The notes below the pieces were generated by a model. That model had not been told where the DNA came from. It saw only the letters and a list, made by a program, of their open reading frames with translations, and ran no database searches. Positions 18,146 to 27,136 of a stretch of 64,000 nt of DNA are shown here, piece by piece. How positions within the stretch are numbered: position 1 is the stretch's first letter; each line of letters opens with the position of its first letter. Source of the stretch: Desulfobacteraceae bacterium (GTDB lineage Bacteria; Desulfobacterota; Desulfobacteria; Desulfobacterales; UBA5852); NCBI GenBank assembly GCA_014237395.1, contig JABZFP010000004.1, forward strand, positions 1-64,000. Direction: 5' to 3'. Made by a program: the position numbers and the translations under genes.

Positions 18146-20317
18146 TCACCGGCTCAGACCCTGCCGGATATCGTCCACAAAATTACCAATAACGCGATAA
18201 ACCGGCTGGCAACCGGGGCCCAGAAGGATCCCGTGACGAACGATGTTAAACAGGATATATTTTTTTTCCTGGGTCCCCAATCGATCGAATACACGGCGCG
18301 AACCACGGGGGTCAACCACCGGGTCGGCCGCCGACTGGACCACCACGGTCGGCACCTGAACGTGTTTCAGACAGGCTTCGACCCGATCCATCAGACGCTC
18401 GAGCTCCCGGATACCGGCAATCGGATTGCGGGTATAATTGATATGGGGGTTTTCCGGCTGATTCGCGATAAACTCCTTGCGCGCGCCATTGCTGTGCATC
18501 CGCTGCATCAGGCGATTCCAGATATCCACCGCAGGGACGAACCGGGCGGAGAAGTCCTGCAGGCGCAACGGCGGACTGACGGCAAAAACGCCCTTGATCC
18601 CCTGGATACGGGACGCCGTCTCCAGCGCCAAACCAGCCCCGTTGCTGAAGCCCCCGACCACGACATGCCGACAATAGCAGGACATCAGGGCATAGGCTTC
18701 ATCCACGCTGCGAATCCAGTCGTGGTACGTCCGACCGGCCAAGTCTTCCGGGGCGGTGCCATGTCCGCTAACCCGTGGCGCGTATACCCAATACCCCTTG
18801 TGATGAAGGTAATCCGTCAAGCCACGGACCTCTTCGGGGGCAGCCATATAGCCATGCACCAGCACCACCCCGAGCCGGCGCGAACGGCCTCGCCTGAACA
18901 GGGGGCGCCCAATGTGTTTCGGTTTGGATTCGCCCTCCCGAAAAAACGCCTCGTAATCCCGGCGGAATTCCGCTTCCGCCTTTTGCCGTAGCTGCCGGGC
19001 AACCCGGTAGCGGGTCCAAGCCGCCGGTTGCCAGGCAATCCGGCGAACACAGCGCTGCAGGAATTCGAGCGGCTCCACCTCGTTGGATATGACGCGGAGC
19101 GGGTTGTCGATGCGTATCCGGTGAAAGTCGAACGGATTGGTCAGGCGCGATCGATTTTTGACCAGGGTCTCGTCCGCGCCGGCAACCACTTCGGTCTGCT
19201 GAGCCAGCGTCATGAATTCCCTGAACTTGCCGAATCGGTCGTCCGTCAGCAGGGGCAGCTGGCTTTCCTGCAGGCTGCGGTGGTAGTGGGTCTGATTTAT
19301 GGATACGCATTGATCCGCAAGGAGATAAACCTTGCGTTTGAGATCATCCGAACGGACGTTTTTGTAGGGAATATACCGCAGCATGGACGCGAACAGGTGA
19401 TCATGATTGACGGTGGTCATTTTGTAGATTTCGTCCATATAGCGCTGCATGATCCCGATCGCCTCACGGCGCATTTGTTTGCGGGATGCGATGGAGTCAT
19501 CGAAATTGATGACCTGCCGGCTGCCGATATCATGTTCGATTTTCGGGCAGGTCAGGCATTCCCCGATCCGAATGGCGCGGCCGAAACGCATGTCGATATC
19601 CACCCCGCTTAGCAGCATGGTGCCTTCCGTCATCAATTCTTCAACCAGGCGATCGGAGAGGTTATCGTTGATTTTGCGGGCCAGGTCGCTCAGGGCATTT
19701 TCCTTGGCGCGAATCGGATAGTAGGTCAGGTTTACCGGGACAATAAAGGTGTTGCGCGTCAGCACCCCGGCGCCGTCTTCGATTTTGAATTCCGACAGAA
19801 GCCGCCGCGCCTCCAAAGGCGCCTCATTCAGCAGGCGATGCAGTCGCTGGCGATAGAATTCGGTACGCAGGGCCAGGGTTGCCGCGCCGGTGTGCGGCGG
19901 GTGCTTGCCGCCGGCCGAGGAAATCATATACCGGCCCTTTTCAACGATCTTTTTGTTCTTGACCATGCGGCCTTCGGGATAGATGACCCACGCGGCCTCA
20001 CCGGTCAAAAGCGAACGCACGATGAGGCGATCGCGATCAGGGTTGCGCGTCGATACCGCGCCCACATTGTCAAGATACGTTCCCAGCGCGCCCTTGAACA
20101 GTTCGTAATCGGCCAGGGACCATACCGGAAGGTTGGTTAAGCTGTTCAGCCAGTAGGGCAGCAGCAGCGTTTCGATGCGGGTGAAATGATTGACGACGAA
20201 CAGGAGTGACCCCTCACGGGGGATATTCTCACGGCCATGGATCGTGACGTGGGCTTTGGAAAACCACGAGAGCGCTTTGAGGGCTATACCGGTGGTTCGG
20301 TAGGCGAATCGGTTCAT
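18146..20317 (-). CDS. Fusion of PlsC-like acyltransferase and alpha/beta hydrolase
   Basis: The 723-residue protein joins two lipid-type enzymes. Residues about 15-300 resemble 1-acyl-glycerol-phosphate acyltransferases: NHFTRIE (block I, with Glu where Asp is usual) and VIYPEGR (block III). Residues about 480-723 are an alpha/beta hydrolase with oxyanion region VLVHGYMA, nucleophile elbow GFSNGAG at about 555, an Asp in SAADPVVDP and a His in IVRHGIL. The middle is helical. It could remodel phospholipids or make a storage or signal lipid. No good ribosome binding site stands at ATG 20317. A terminator lies downstream. Confidence 0.85.
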   Translation of the reverse strand: MNRFAYRTTGIALKALSWFSKAHVTIHGRENIPREGSLLFVVNHFTRIETLLLPYWLNSLTNLPVWSLADYELFKGALGTYLDNVGAVSTRNPDRDRLIVRSLLTGEAAWVIYPEGRMVKNKKIVEKGRYMISSAGGKHPPHTGAATLALRTEFYRQRLHRLLNEAPLEARRLLSEFKIEDGAGVLTRNTFIVPVNLTYYPIRAKENALSDLARKINDNLSDRLVEELMTEGTMLLSGVDIDMRFGRAIRIGECLTCPKIEHDIGSRQVINFDDSIASRKQMRREAIGIMQRYMDEIYKMTTVNHDHLFASMLRYIPYKNVRSDDLKRKVYLLADQCVSINQTHYHRSLQESQLPLLTDDRFGKFREFMTLAQQTEVVAGADETLVKNRSRLTNPFDFHRIRIDNPLRVISNEVEPLEFLQRCVRRIAWQPAAWTRYRVARQLRQKAEAEFRRDYEAFFREGESKPKHIGRPLFRRGRSRRLGVVLVHGYMAAPEEVRGLTDYLHHKGYWVYAPRVSGHGTAPEDLAGRTYHDWIRSVDEAYALMSCYCRHVVVGGFSNGAGLALETASRIQGIKGVFAVSPPLRLQDFSARFVPAVDIWNRLMQRMHSNGARKEFIANQPENPHINYTRNPIAGIRELERLMDRVEACLKHVQVPTVVVQSAADPVVDPRGSRRVFDRLGTQEKKYILFNIVRHGILLGPGCQPVYRVIGNFVDDIRQGLSR

Positions 20318-20578
20318 GAGGATAGTATCGGCAATCCACCTCAGGGGGTTAAGCCGCGTTTCGGATCATCACGGTAAGGGGCGCTTCCTGGCCCCTGCCT
20401 ATACCGTTTAATCATAGTCAATTCCATCCTTTGAATCAACCATCATCCCGTCGGGGTTCCATTTCGGATACGACGATAGCGAATTGGCCCCTTCCCCGGG
20501 ACGACCGGTAAACCGCAAGTTGACAGCAGGATGAATTATCGTTAGGGTAGCGATCTTCGACAGCATCGGGAGGATGGC

Positions 20579-21010
20579 GTGTATTCCAAAATATTGATCC
20601 TGCGGTTTTCACAGACAGTGGCTCAAAAACCGGTTGTCTGCAATCTGACCAAACAATTCGATCTGACATTCAACATATTGAATGCCACCATCCTGCCCCG
20701 CAAGGAAGGGGTCATGGTACTCGAACTGTCCGGGGAAAAGAAGCTGTTCCGGGAGGGTGTCAACTACCTGAAGGCCCAGGGGGTGAAGGTCCAAAATGCC
20801 GAGCAGGAGATTAAGCGGGAAAAAAACAAATGCACCCACTGCGGGGCCTGCACCGCGGTCTGTCCCACGGGCGCGCTCTTTATCCAACGCCCTGAAATGA
20901 TCATCGATTTCGACCAGAAAAAATGCAGCCTCTGTGAACTCTGCATTCCGGCGTGTCCCTCGCGTGCCATGGCGGTGCGGCCCACCCGAAAAATCTTTTT
21001 TGACGGATGA
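20579..21010 (+). CDS. NIL-domain 4Fe-4S ferredoxin
   Basis: Of 143 residues, about 1-75 form a NIL domain (a ferredoxin-like fold also found on methionine importer ATPases), and 82-135 hold two cluster motifs, CTHCGACTAVCP and CSLCELCIPACP, for two 4Fe-4S clusters. NIL ferredoxins are known in anaerobes as partners of sulfide-to-homocysteine and related sulfur chemistry. Start GTG 20579, five bases after GGGAGG. The stop overlaps mnmA by four bases (ATGA), so it is very likely cotranslated with that tRNA thiolase and may deliver electrons or sulfur to it. Confidence 0.92.
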   Translation: MYSKILILRFSQTVAQKPVVCNLTKQFDLTFNILNATILPRKEGVMVLELSGEKKLFREGVNYLKAQGVKVQNAEQEIKREKNKCTHCGACTAVCPTGALFIQRPEMIIDFDQKKCSLCELCIPACPSRAMAVRPTRKIFFDG

Positions 21011-22059
21011 CGGTCATCGCCGTTGCCATCAGCGGCGGCGTGGATTCGCTGGTCGCCGCTTTTCTCTTGAAACAGCAAGGGCATGACATCTTCGGCGTCC
21101 ACTTTCGCACCGGCTACGAAGCCCACCGATCCGAATCGATAGCATCCACATCGAAACCGCCCGACATCGGGGCGATCGAACGCCAGCTCACCATACCAAT
21201 CGAAATCCTGGACATGTCGGAAACCTTCCGCCAAACCGTGGTGGCCTATTTCACCGCGACCTATCAGGCCGGCCGTACCCCCAACCCGTGCCTCTTCTGC
21301 AACCCGACGATTAAATTCGGCCATATCCTGTCCCATGTGCAGCAGCGGGGGGCCGATGCGTTGGCCACCGGCCACTATGCCCGCGTGCAAACCGCGCCGG
21401 ATGGCCGGCGCCATCTCTATCGCGGCATGGATGCCCGCAAGGATCAGTCCTATTTTCTTTCACGCCTGAGCCAGGACCAATTGAAGAACGCCCGATTCCC
21501 TCTCGGGGAACTGACCAAAGACGAGGTACGCGCCATTGCCCGCCGGAACCATCTGGCACCAACCGATCGGCAGGAAAGCCAGGATATCTGTTTTATCCGG
21601 GAAACCCCGTATCACGTTTTTTTACAACACCAGGAAGGCTTCCGAATAAAAGAAGGGCTTATTGAAGACACCCAGGGTCGTGTGATAGGTCGGCATCGCG
21701 GCCTGCATCTTTTTACGATCGGCCAACGCCGCGGAATCGACTGCCCGGCCGCAGAACCGTATTACGTGGTCCGGCTGGATCATGCCCGCAATTGCCTGAT
21801 CGTCGGGCCGCGCCAGGATTTGGCCCGGCATACCTGCACGGTGGAGGACATCAACTGGATCAATCCGCCGGCCATTTTTCCTGCGGACGTCCACGCCCAG
21901 ATTCGCTATCGTCACAAAGGAGCGCCAGCCTGCCTGACCCAAACGTCGCTGACGACGGGATACCTCCAGTTTGCAACGCCTCAGGATGCCATTACACCGG
22001 GACAGGGAGCGGTTTTTTACCAAGATGACGAAGTTCTGGGAGGCGGTTGGATTGTTTGA
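21007..22059 (+). CDS. mnmA: tRNA-specific 2-thiouridylase MnmA
   Basis: MnmA activates U34 of Glu, Gln and Lys tRNAs with ATP and inserts sulfur at position 2. The 350-residue protein has the PP-loop SGGVDS (9-14), the catalytic Cys in NPCLFC (Cys95, with Cys98) and the second redox Cys195 in DICFI, then the C-terminal beta-barrel (GLHLFTIGQRRGI onward). Cys98 next to the catalytic cysteine gives a CxxC not found in the E. coli enzyme. It overlaps the NIL ferredoxin upstream; mtaB follows after 147 bases. Confidence 0.93.
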   Translation: MTVIAVAISGGVDSLVAAFLLKQQGHDIFGVHFRTGYEAHRSESIASTSKPPDIGAIERQLTIPIEILDMSETFRQTVVAYFTATYQAGRTPNPCLFCNPTIKFGHILSHVQQRGADALATGHYARVQTAPDGRRHLYRGMDARKDQSYFLSRLSQDQLKNARFPLGELTKDEVRAIARRNHLAPTDRQESQDICFIRETPYHVFLQHQEGFRIKEGLIEDTQGRVIGRHRGLHLFTIGQRRGIDCPAAEPYYVVRLDHARNCLIVGPRQDLARHTCTVEDINWINPPAIFPADVHAQIRYRHKGAPACLTQTSLTTGYLQFATPQDAITPGQGAVFYQDDEVLGGGWIV

Positions 22060-22206
22060 CCCCCGGCGTACTTTCGTTTTGGCGTGTTGCCCGCATCGGA
22101 CCAAGGGCAAGCCTGAGGACGATGGATTGTAAGCCATGCCGGCCAGACGGCCATGTTATTTTGTCACCTTTAACTTGAAGATAAATATAATAACTCACTA
22201 ATATAA

Positions 22207-23517
22207 ATGATTTTTCATATTTCCACATTAGGATGCAAAGTCAATCAGCACGAATCCGATATCCTCGCGGCAACCTTGAAAACGCGTGGCTGGCAGGGTG
22301 TTGAAGACGGCCAGGTTGCCGATGTCTGTATCATAAATACCTGCACCGTCACCCAAAAAGCGTCCATGCAGTCGCGTCAGATGATCCGACAACTGCAACG
22401 CCGTTACCCGGGCACCATCATCATTGTAACCGGCTGCTACGCCCAGGTCGCCCCGGAAGAAATCGAAGGGATCGATGGCGTGCATGCCATTGTGGGCCAT
22501 CGCCGCAAATCGGCCCTGCCCGACCTTATCATCCAGGCGGCCCAGGACGCTGATGCCGCCCCGCTCTGCTCGGTGGAAAACCTCGATGCCACGATCCCAT
22601 TCGCCGATCCACCGGTGACCGCTCCCGGAGGGCGCACACGTCCCTTCCTTAAAATCCAGGACGGGTGCAACAGTTTCTGCACCTACTGCATCGTACCCTA
22701 CGCCCGCGGCCGGAGCCGCAGTATGGGGCCGGAACGCGTCCTCCATCACCTCCACCAGCTCGGCGGCATGGGCTATCAAGAAGTGGTTTTGACGGGCATC
22801 CATCTCGGGGCCTATGGCATGGATTTGAGCCCCCCGACCCATTTGCTGGACTTGCTGGAACGTATCGAAACCCATCGACCGGTGGCCCGCCTCCGGTTGA
22901 GTTCCATCGAGCCCAATGAAGTGTCCCGTGACATCATTGCGCAGGTGGCATCGTCCGCCATCTTATGCCCCCATTTCCATCTTCCACTGCAGAGCGGCGA
23001 CGATACGATCCTAAAAAAGATGCACCGTCCCTACACGCGGGACCTGTTCCGGCAGCAAGTCATGGCGATTCATTCCCGGATGCCCCAGGCCGCCGTGGGC
23101 GCCGATGTCCTTGTCGGTTTTCCCGGCGAAGACGACCGTGCCTTTGCCAACACCGCCCGGCTGCTCGAGGAACTGCCCTTGAGCTATCTCCATGTGTTTC
23201 CGTTTTCACGCCGTCCCGGCACACCGGCCTGTGATTACCCCGACCAAATCGATACGAAAATCATCAAACAAAGAACCGCACGGATTCGCGCCATCGGTCG
23301 TGAAAAAAAACAAGCCTTTCTGCGCAAGGCCGTGGGCCATAACGCCAATGTACTGGTGGAGACCCGGCGCGATGCCGCCACTGGGCATCTCACCGGCCTG
23401 ACCGCCAATTATCAGCGTGTTGTAGTGGAAGGTCCCGACCGATATATGAATACCATTGTTCCCACGCTCATCGAGAGCGATCAGTCCAACGGAAACCTTT
23501 GGGGACGAATCGTATAA
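22207..23517 (+). CDS. mtaB: tRNA N6-threonylcarbamoyladenosine methylthiotransferase MtaB
   Basis: A radical SAM methylthiotransferase that makes ms2t6A37 in tRNA. The 436-residue protein has the UPF0004 N-terminal domain with cluster ligands Cys10, Cys46 and Cys77 (STLGCKVNQ, NTCTVT, TGCYAQ), the radical SAM motif CNSFCTYC at 154-161, and a C-terminal TRAM-like part. LGCKVNQHES is the form typical of MtaB rather than MiaB or RimO. Its position after mnmA continues a tRNA sulfur-modification theme. ATG 22207 has no clear ribosome binding site. Confidence 0.92.
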   Translation: MIFHISTLGCKVNQHESDILAATLKTRGWQGVEDGQVADVCIINTCTVTQKASMQSRQMIRQLQRRYPGTIIIVTGCYAQVAPEEIEGIDGVHAIVGHRRKSALPDLIIQAAQDADAAPLCSVENLDATIPFADPPVTAPGGRTRPFLKIQDGCNSFCTYCIVPYARGRSRSMGPERVLHHLHQLGGMGYQEVVLTGIHLGAYGMDLSPPTHLLDLLERIETHRPVARLRLSSIEPNEVSRDIIAQVASSAILCPHFHLPLQSGDDTILKKMHRPYTRDLFRQQVMAIHSRMPQAAVGADVLVGFPGEDDRAFANTARLLEELPLSYLHVFPFSRRPGTPACDYPDQIDTKIIKQRTARIRAIGREKKQAFLRKAVGHNANVLVETRRDAATGHLTGLTANYQRVVVEGPDRYMNTIVPTLIESDQSNGNLWGRIV

Positions 23518-23571
23518 ACCCTAAAAGCGTTTTGAACGCAGCTATCATCTAAACCATCGAGGGAGAAAAAA

Positions 23572-24096
23572 ATGAGTTTTGAGAAAGTCGATCACAAAGA
23601 ATCCATTGACCGGCCCGTGGCCGTCTTCGAGACCAACAAGGGCACGTTTGAAGCCGAACTCTACGCCAAAGAATGCCCGGAAACCGTCTGGAATTTTATC
23701 AATTTGGCGGAAGGCCGCCAACCGACCGAAAAGGAGGGGCCTTTTTATGACGGCCTTGCCTTCCACCGGGTGATTGCTGGATTTGTGATTCAGGGCGGGT
23801 GCCCGCAGGGCACCGGAACAGGTGGCCCCGGCTACCGCTTTAAAGACGAATTCGACCCCAGCCTGCGCCATGACACGGAAGGCGTCCTTTCCATGGCGAA
23901 CGCCGGTCCGAATACCAACGGCAGCCAGTTTTTCGTCACACTGGGACCGACACCGCACCTGAATGACCGTCATTCGGTTTTCGGGCGTGTGACCCAAGGC
24001 ATCGATGTCGTCCAGGCCATCGGCGGAGTCGCGACGGGTGCCATGGATCGGCCGGTTGAACCCGTCCTGATCGAAAAACTCACGATCAGACGATAG
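23572..24096 (+). CDS. Cyclophilin-type peptidyl-prolyl isomerase
   Basis: The 174-residue cytosolic protein matches small bacterial cyclophilins: FHRVIAGFVIQGGCPQGTGTGGPGY, the region with catalytic Arg, and SMANAGPNTNGSQFFV. There is no signal peptide. GAGGGAG stands eight bases before ATG 23572. It speeds proline isomerisation during folding. The 380-base space after it holds the palindrome of the MerR promoter and nothing else I can name. Confidence 0.93.
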   Translation: MSFEKVDHKESIDRPVAVFETNKGTFEAELYAKECPETVWNFINLAEGRQPTEKEGPFYDGLAFHRVIAGFVIQGGCPQGTGTGGPGYRFKDEFDPSLRHDTEGVLSMANAGPNTNGSQFFVTLGPTPHLNDRHSVFGRVTQGIDVVQAIGGVATGAMDRPVEPVLIEKLTIRR

Positions 24097-24393
24097 ATCC
24101 ATTGTCAGTATGATTACCGTATGACGGAGTTGTTCACCGGCGTTGCCACACAGGAACCAAGCATATCCATACGTCGGTCCTGATGGACGCATGTAATGTC
24201 CGATTTCAGACAGTTTCCTTAAATGTTTGAGATACGGCTCGCTAATCCCGAGGAAAGTGGCTTATTTTTCGTATGCTGTAATGACGAGAGACACGCGTAA
24301 CGCCGATATTTATTCGCATCTGGTGGATCGGACCGTTAACAAAACCGTCACCCATTGAGACTTGACACCTTCTTCCAGACAGACTAACCATTG

Positions 24394-24431
24394 CGGCATA
24401 CTTAACCTTAACGTCAAGGTCAAGTATGCCG
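24394..24431. promoter_or_regulatory. 38-bp near-perfect palindrome, candidate MerR operator
   Basis: CGGCATACTT at 24394-24403 is matched by AAGTATGCCG at 24422-24431, with ACCTT and AAGGT as an inner pair and ACGT at the centre. Only two base pairs break the symmetry. It ends 46 bases before the MerR start codon. MerR-type regulators bind such dyads between -35 and -10, and the inner ACCTT-N6-AAGGT matches the usual shape. On the plus strand it is followed by TTTCTTTTC, so a terminator reading is also possible. The upstream part, 24097-24393, shows no gene. Confidence 0.65.
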
Positions 24432-24477
24432 TTTCTTTTCAACCATTCCTACAATCCGATCTTGGAGCCCTACGCCC

Positions 24478-24891
24478 ATGCCGGCTGCCACACCGTCGAC
24501 AAAGTGTTTCACCATATCGCAGCTGGCGCGTGAGTTGAACATCAGTACGCGCTCCATTCGCTATTATGAAGAAAAAGGTCTGATTTCGCCTCAAAGGACC
24601 CGGGGCAACCAGCGGGTTTACAACAGGCGCGACCGGGCCCGCCTGAAACTGATCCTGCGCGGCAAACGCTTTGGGTACAACCTGAATGAAATTGCCGAAA
24701 TGATTGGCCTGACGGACGTGAATATGGGGGAGACCGAGCAGATTAAAAAGAGCCTGGAGTATGGTGAAAAAAAGTTGTCCGAAATTCGCGACCGCATCAC
24801 CGAACTGGAAAAGCTGGCGCAGGAAATGAACACCATCAAAGGGAAGCTGCAGCAGCGGCTTAAAGATATCGCAAATGGATCAGTTCCATAG
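24478..24891 (+). CDS. MerR family transcriptional regulator
   Basis: The 137-residue protein has the MerR winged HTH at residues 9-75 (FTISQLARELNISTRSIRYYEEKGLI) and a C-terminal dimerisation coiled coil, with no metal-binding cysteines. It resembles the MerR proteins that control branched-chain or fatty-acid degradation genes (LiuR type), and the acyl-CoA dehydrogenase gene follows after 70 bases on the same strand. It probably binds the 38-bp palindrome upstream and controls the run. Confidence 0.9.
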   Translation: MPAATPSTKCFTISQLARELNISTRSIRYYEEKGLISPQRTRGNQRVYNRRDRARLKLILRGKRFGYNLNEIAEMIGLTDVNMGETEQIKKSLEYGEKKLSEIRDRITELEKLAQEMNTIKGKLQQRLKDIANGSVP

Positions 24892-24961
24892 CCACCCTGT
24901 CATGATAAACGTCTTGATCATATTAAGCATTACTTTCATTTTTAATATGTAAGGGATCATT

Positions 24962-26206
24962 ATGTTTGATCATTTACTTTCAGATGATGCTTTAGCGCTG
25001 CGCGCCGAAGTCCGGGATCTTGTCAAATGGGTGCCCCGCGACATGATACTGGACATGGACCGCGACCGGATCCGGTTTCCCAAGGATTTCCTGCGGGAAG
25101 CCGGCCGCCGCAACCTGATGGGATGCCGCTACCCCAGGCAATGGGGAGGACGCGGTCTGGACTGGGTCACCACGGCCATGGTCATGGAGGAAGTCGGCAC
25201 ACTGGGCTATATTTTTGCCTGTGTTTTCGGCGTCGGCGCTGAACTGGTATGCGACGCCATCATCCAGCACGGCACGGACCGGCAGCGGGAAAAATATGTC
25301 AAACCCCTTCTGCGGGGAGATCTGTTTGCCGCCGAATGCCTCACCGAACCGCGCGGGGGATCTGATTTCTTTGGCACCACCACGACGGCGGTGCGCCAAG
25401 GGGACGACTATATCCTCAACGGCCAGAAACGGTTCATCGTCGGGGCTGAGGGGGCGGACTATTTCCTGGTCTATGCCAAAACCGATCCGGCGGCCAAACC
25501 CCACGAAGCCCTCACCTGCTTCATCGTCGATCGTAGCCCCGGTGTGGAAACCCGCTATCTTTACAATCTCATGGGGTGCCGCGGCGGGGGGGCCGGTCGG
25601 CTGGTATTCAAGGATGTCCGGGTGCCGGCGGAAAACATCGTGGGACAGTTCAACAACGCCTATGCGGTGTTCAACACCATGATGATCCCCGAACGGTTGG
25701 GTACGGCGGCCATGACCATCGGCGCCGCCCGTCCGGCACTGGACATCGCCACCCGGTATACCAGCCGTCGCCGGGCCTTCGGGCAGACCATCAACCAGTT
25801 TCAGGGCGTCAGTTTCCAGATCGCCGAGTCAGCCATGCTGCTGGATGCCGCCCGGGCCATGATCTTTACCACGGCCCGCGCCGTGGACGATCATTGCCCT
25901 CCCCGCTTTATCCGGCGTCAGGTGTCCGAAACCAAGAAGTTTGTCACCGAGTCCTGCCAGAAGGTCGCCCATCATGCCATGCAGGTAATGGGCGGCATTG
26001 GCTACACGGATATTTTCCCGGTGGAACGCATTCTCCGTGACCTGCGGCTGGCGTCCATCTGGACGGGCAGCAACGAGGTCATGGCCATGATTATCGCCAA
26101 CGAATGGTACCGTGAACAACTGTCCCAAAAACCGGCCGAGCTCGTCCGACTCCCGGAAGAGGATGCCGAGAGCGCCTTTGTCGCCGACGAAAAAATCTAT
26201 GAATAA
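24962..26206 (+). CDS. Acyl-CoA dehydrogenase
   Basis: The 414-residue flavoprotein shows the family signatures: AECLTEPRGGSD in the middle domain, GRRRAFGQTINQFQ, MQVMGGIGYTDIFPVERILRD and SIWTGSNEVMAM near the C-terminus. It oxidises an acyl-CoA at the alpha-beta position and passes electrons to ETF; chain length cannot be told. AAGGGAT stands six bases before ATG 24962. The MerR regulator upstream and the metallohydrolase downstream suggest a small fatty- or aromatic-acid catabolic unit. Confidence 0.93.
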   Translation: MFDHLLSDDALALRAEVRDLVKWVPRDMILDMDRDRIRFPKDFLREAGRRNLMGCRYPRQWGGRGLDWVTTAMVMEEVGTLGYIFACVFGVGAELVCDAIIQHGTDRQREKYVKPLLRGDLFAAECLTEPRGGSDFFGTTTTAVRQGDDYILNGQKRFIVGAEGADYFLVYAKTDPAAKPHEALTCFIVDRSPGVETRYLYNLMGCRGGGAGRLVFKDVRVPAENIVGQFNNAYAVFNTMMIPERLGTAAMTIGAARPALDIATRYTSRRRAFGQTINQFQGVSFQIAESAMLLDAARAMIFTTARAVDDHCPPRFIRRQVSETKKFVTESCQKVAHHAMQVMGGIGYTDIFPVERILRDLRLASIWTGSNEVMAMIIANEWYREQLSQKPAELVRLPEEDAESAFVADEKIYE

Positions 26207-26309
26207 AACCGTGACACCCTGTATCGGCAGACGCGCCATGACCTGCCCGACATGGCCTTTTCCGGATCGTGCGGTCTGACGGCAACCGCCCTGCCGCGAG
26301 GGTATATCC

Positions 26310-27119
26310 TTGCATCTGATGAAAAAGAAGACTTTCGGTCCTGTGCAGGCGGTGCAATTAGGCTACAGCCCCATCGGCCCCCCCATCATGAGCGTCTATT
26401 TTTACTACCTGAACGGCCTGCTCATCGACACCGGCCAGCACCACATGCAGCTTCACGCGCTGGATGCTATCGGCGACCTGCCCGTCCGTCAAATTCTTTT
26501 GACCCACCACCATGAAGACCACAGCGGCAATGCCGCCGCATTCCAGAAAAAAACCGGCGCTCCTGTGCGGGGGCATGCCTTAACCGCTTCCAAACTGAAA
26601 AAAGGCTACCGCATACGGCTTTACCAGCATCTGATCTGGGGACGCACGGCACCGGTCGGCATGGCAACTCTTGATACCCCGATTCAATCCGACCCTTACG
26701 TGCTGGAGCCGGTGGAAACTCCCGGGCACAGCAAAGACCATGTGGTGTTTCTTGAAAAAAATTTCGGGTGGCTTTTTTCCGGGGATCTGTACATCGGGGA
26801 GAGAATCAAATTTTTTCGATCCGACGAGGATCTCGACGCGCAAATTCACTCATTGCAAAAGGTCATGAGACTTGATTTCGACACCCTTTTTTGTGCCCAC
26901 AACCCGTGTCCCAAAAACGGCAAACGCCACCTTTCGCGCAAACTGAATTATCTGGTGACGCTGAAACAAGAGGTGATGGTATTGCACCAGAAAGGGTATT
27001 CCGTTAAGGAAATCATCCGCCGCCTCGATCCGGGAACGGATCGACGGGTCAAATGGATCACCATGGGCAATGCCAGTTTTGCCCACATGGTACGCTCAGC
27101 CCTGAAATCAGTGTCATAG
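26310..27119 (+). CDS. Metallo-beta-lactamase fold hydrolase
   Basis: The 269-residue protein has THHHEDHSGN (HxHxDH, two-metal site) near residue 70, ETPGHSKDHVV for the next His, and FSGDLYIG for the bridging Asp. A C-terminal helical region (EIIRRLDPGTDRRVKWI) looks like the small domain found in LACTB2-type or thioesterase-like members. The start is taken at TTG 26310, seven bases after GAGGG; an ATG at 26319 is an alternative. The substrate may be a thioester, given the acyl-CoA dehydrogenase upstream; this is inference. Confidence 0.85.
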   Translation: MHLMKKKTFGPVQAVQLGYSPIGPPIMSVYFYYLNGLLIDTGQHHMQLHALDAIGDLPVRQILLTHHHEDHSGNAAAFQKKTGAPVRGHALTASKLKKGYRIRLYQHLIWGRTAPVGMATLDTPIQSDPYVLEPVETPGHSKDHVVFLEKNFGWLFSGDLYIGERIKFFRSDEDLDAQIHSLQKVMRLDFDTLFCAHNPCPKNGKRHLSRKLNYLVTLKQEVMVLHQKGYSVKEIIRRLDPGTDRRVKWITMGNASFAHMVRSALKSVS

Positions 27120-27136
27120 CCGGGTTTCGGTGTACC

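Noticed and set aside
22228..22875. Minus-strand frame opposite mtaB
   Set aside because: It is antisense to the radical SAM core of mtaB and has no start signal.
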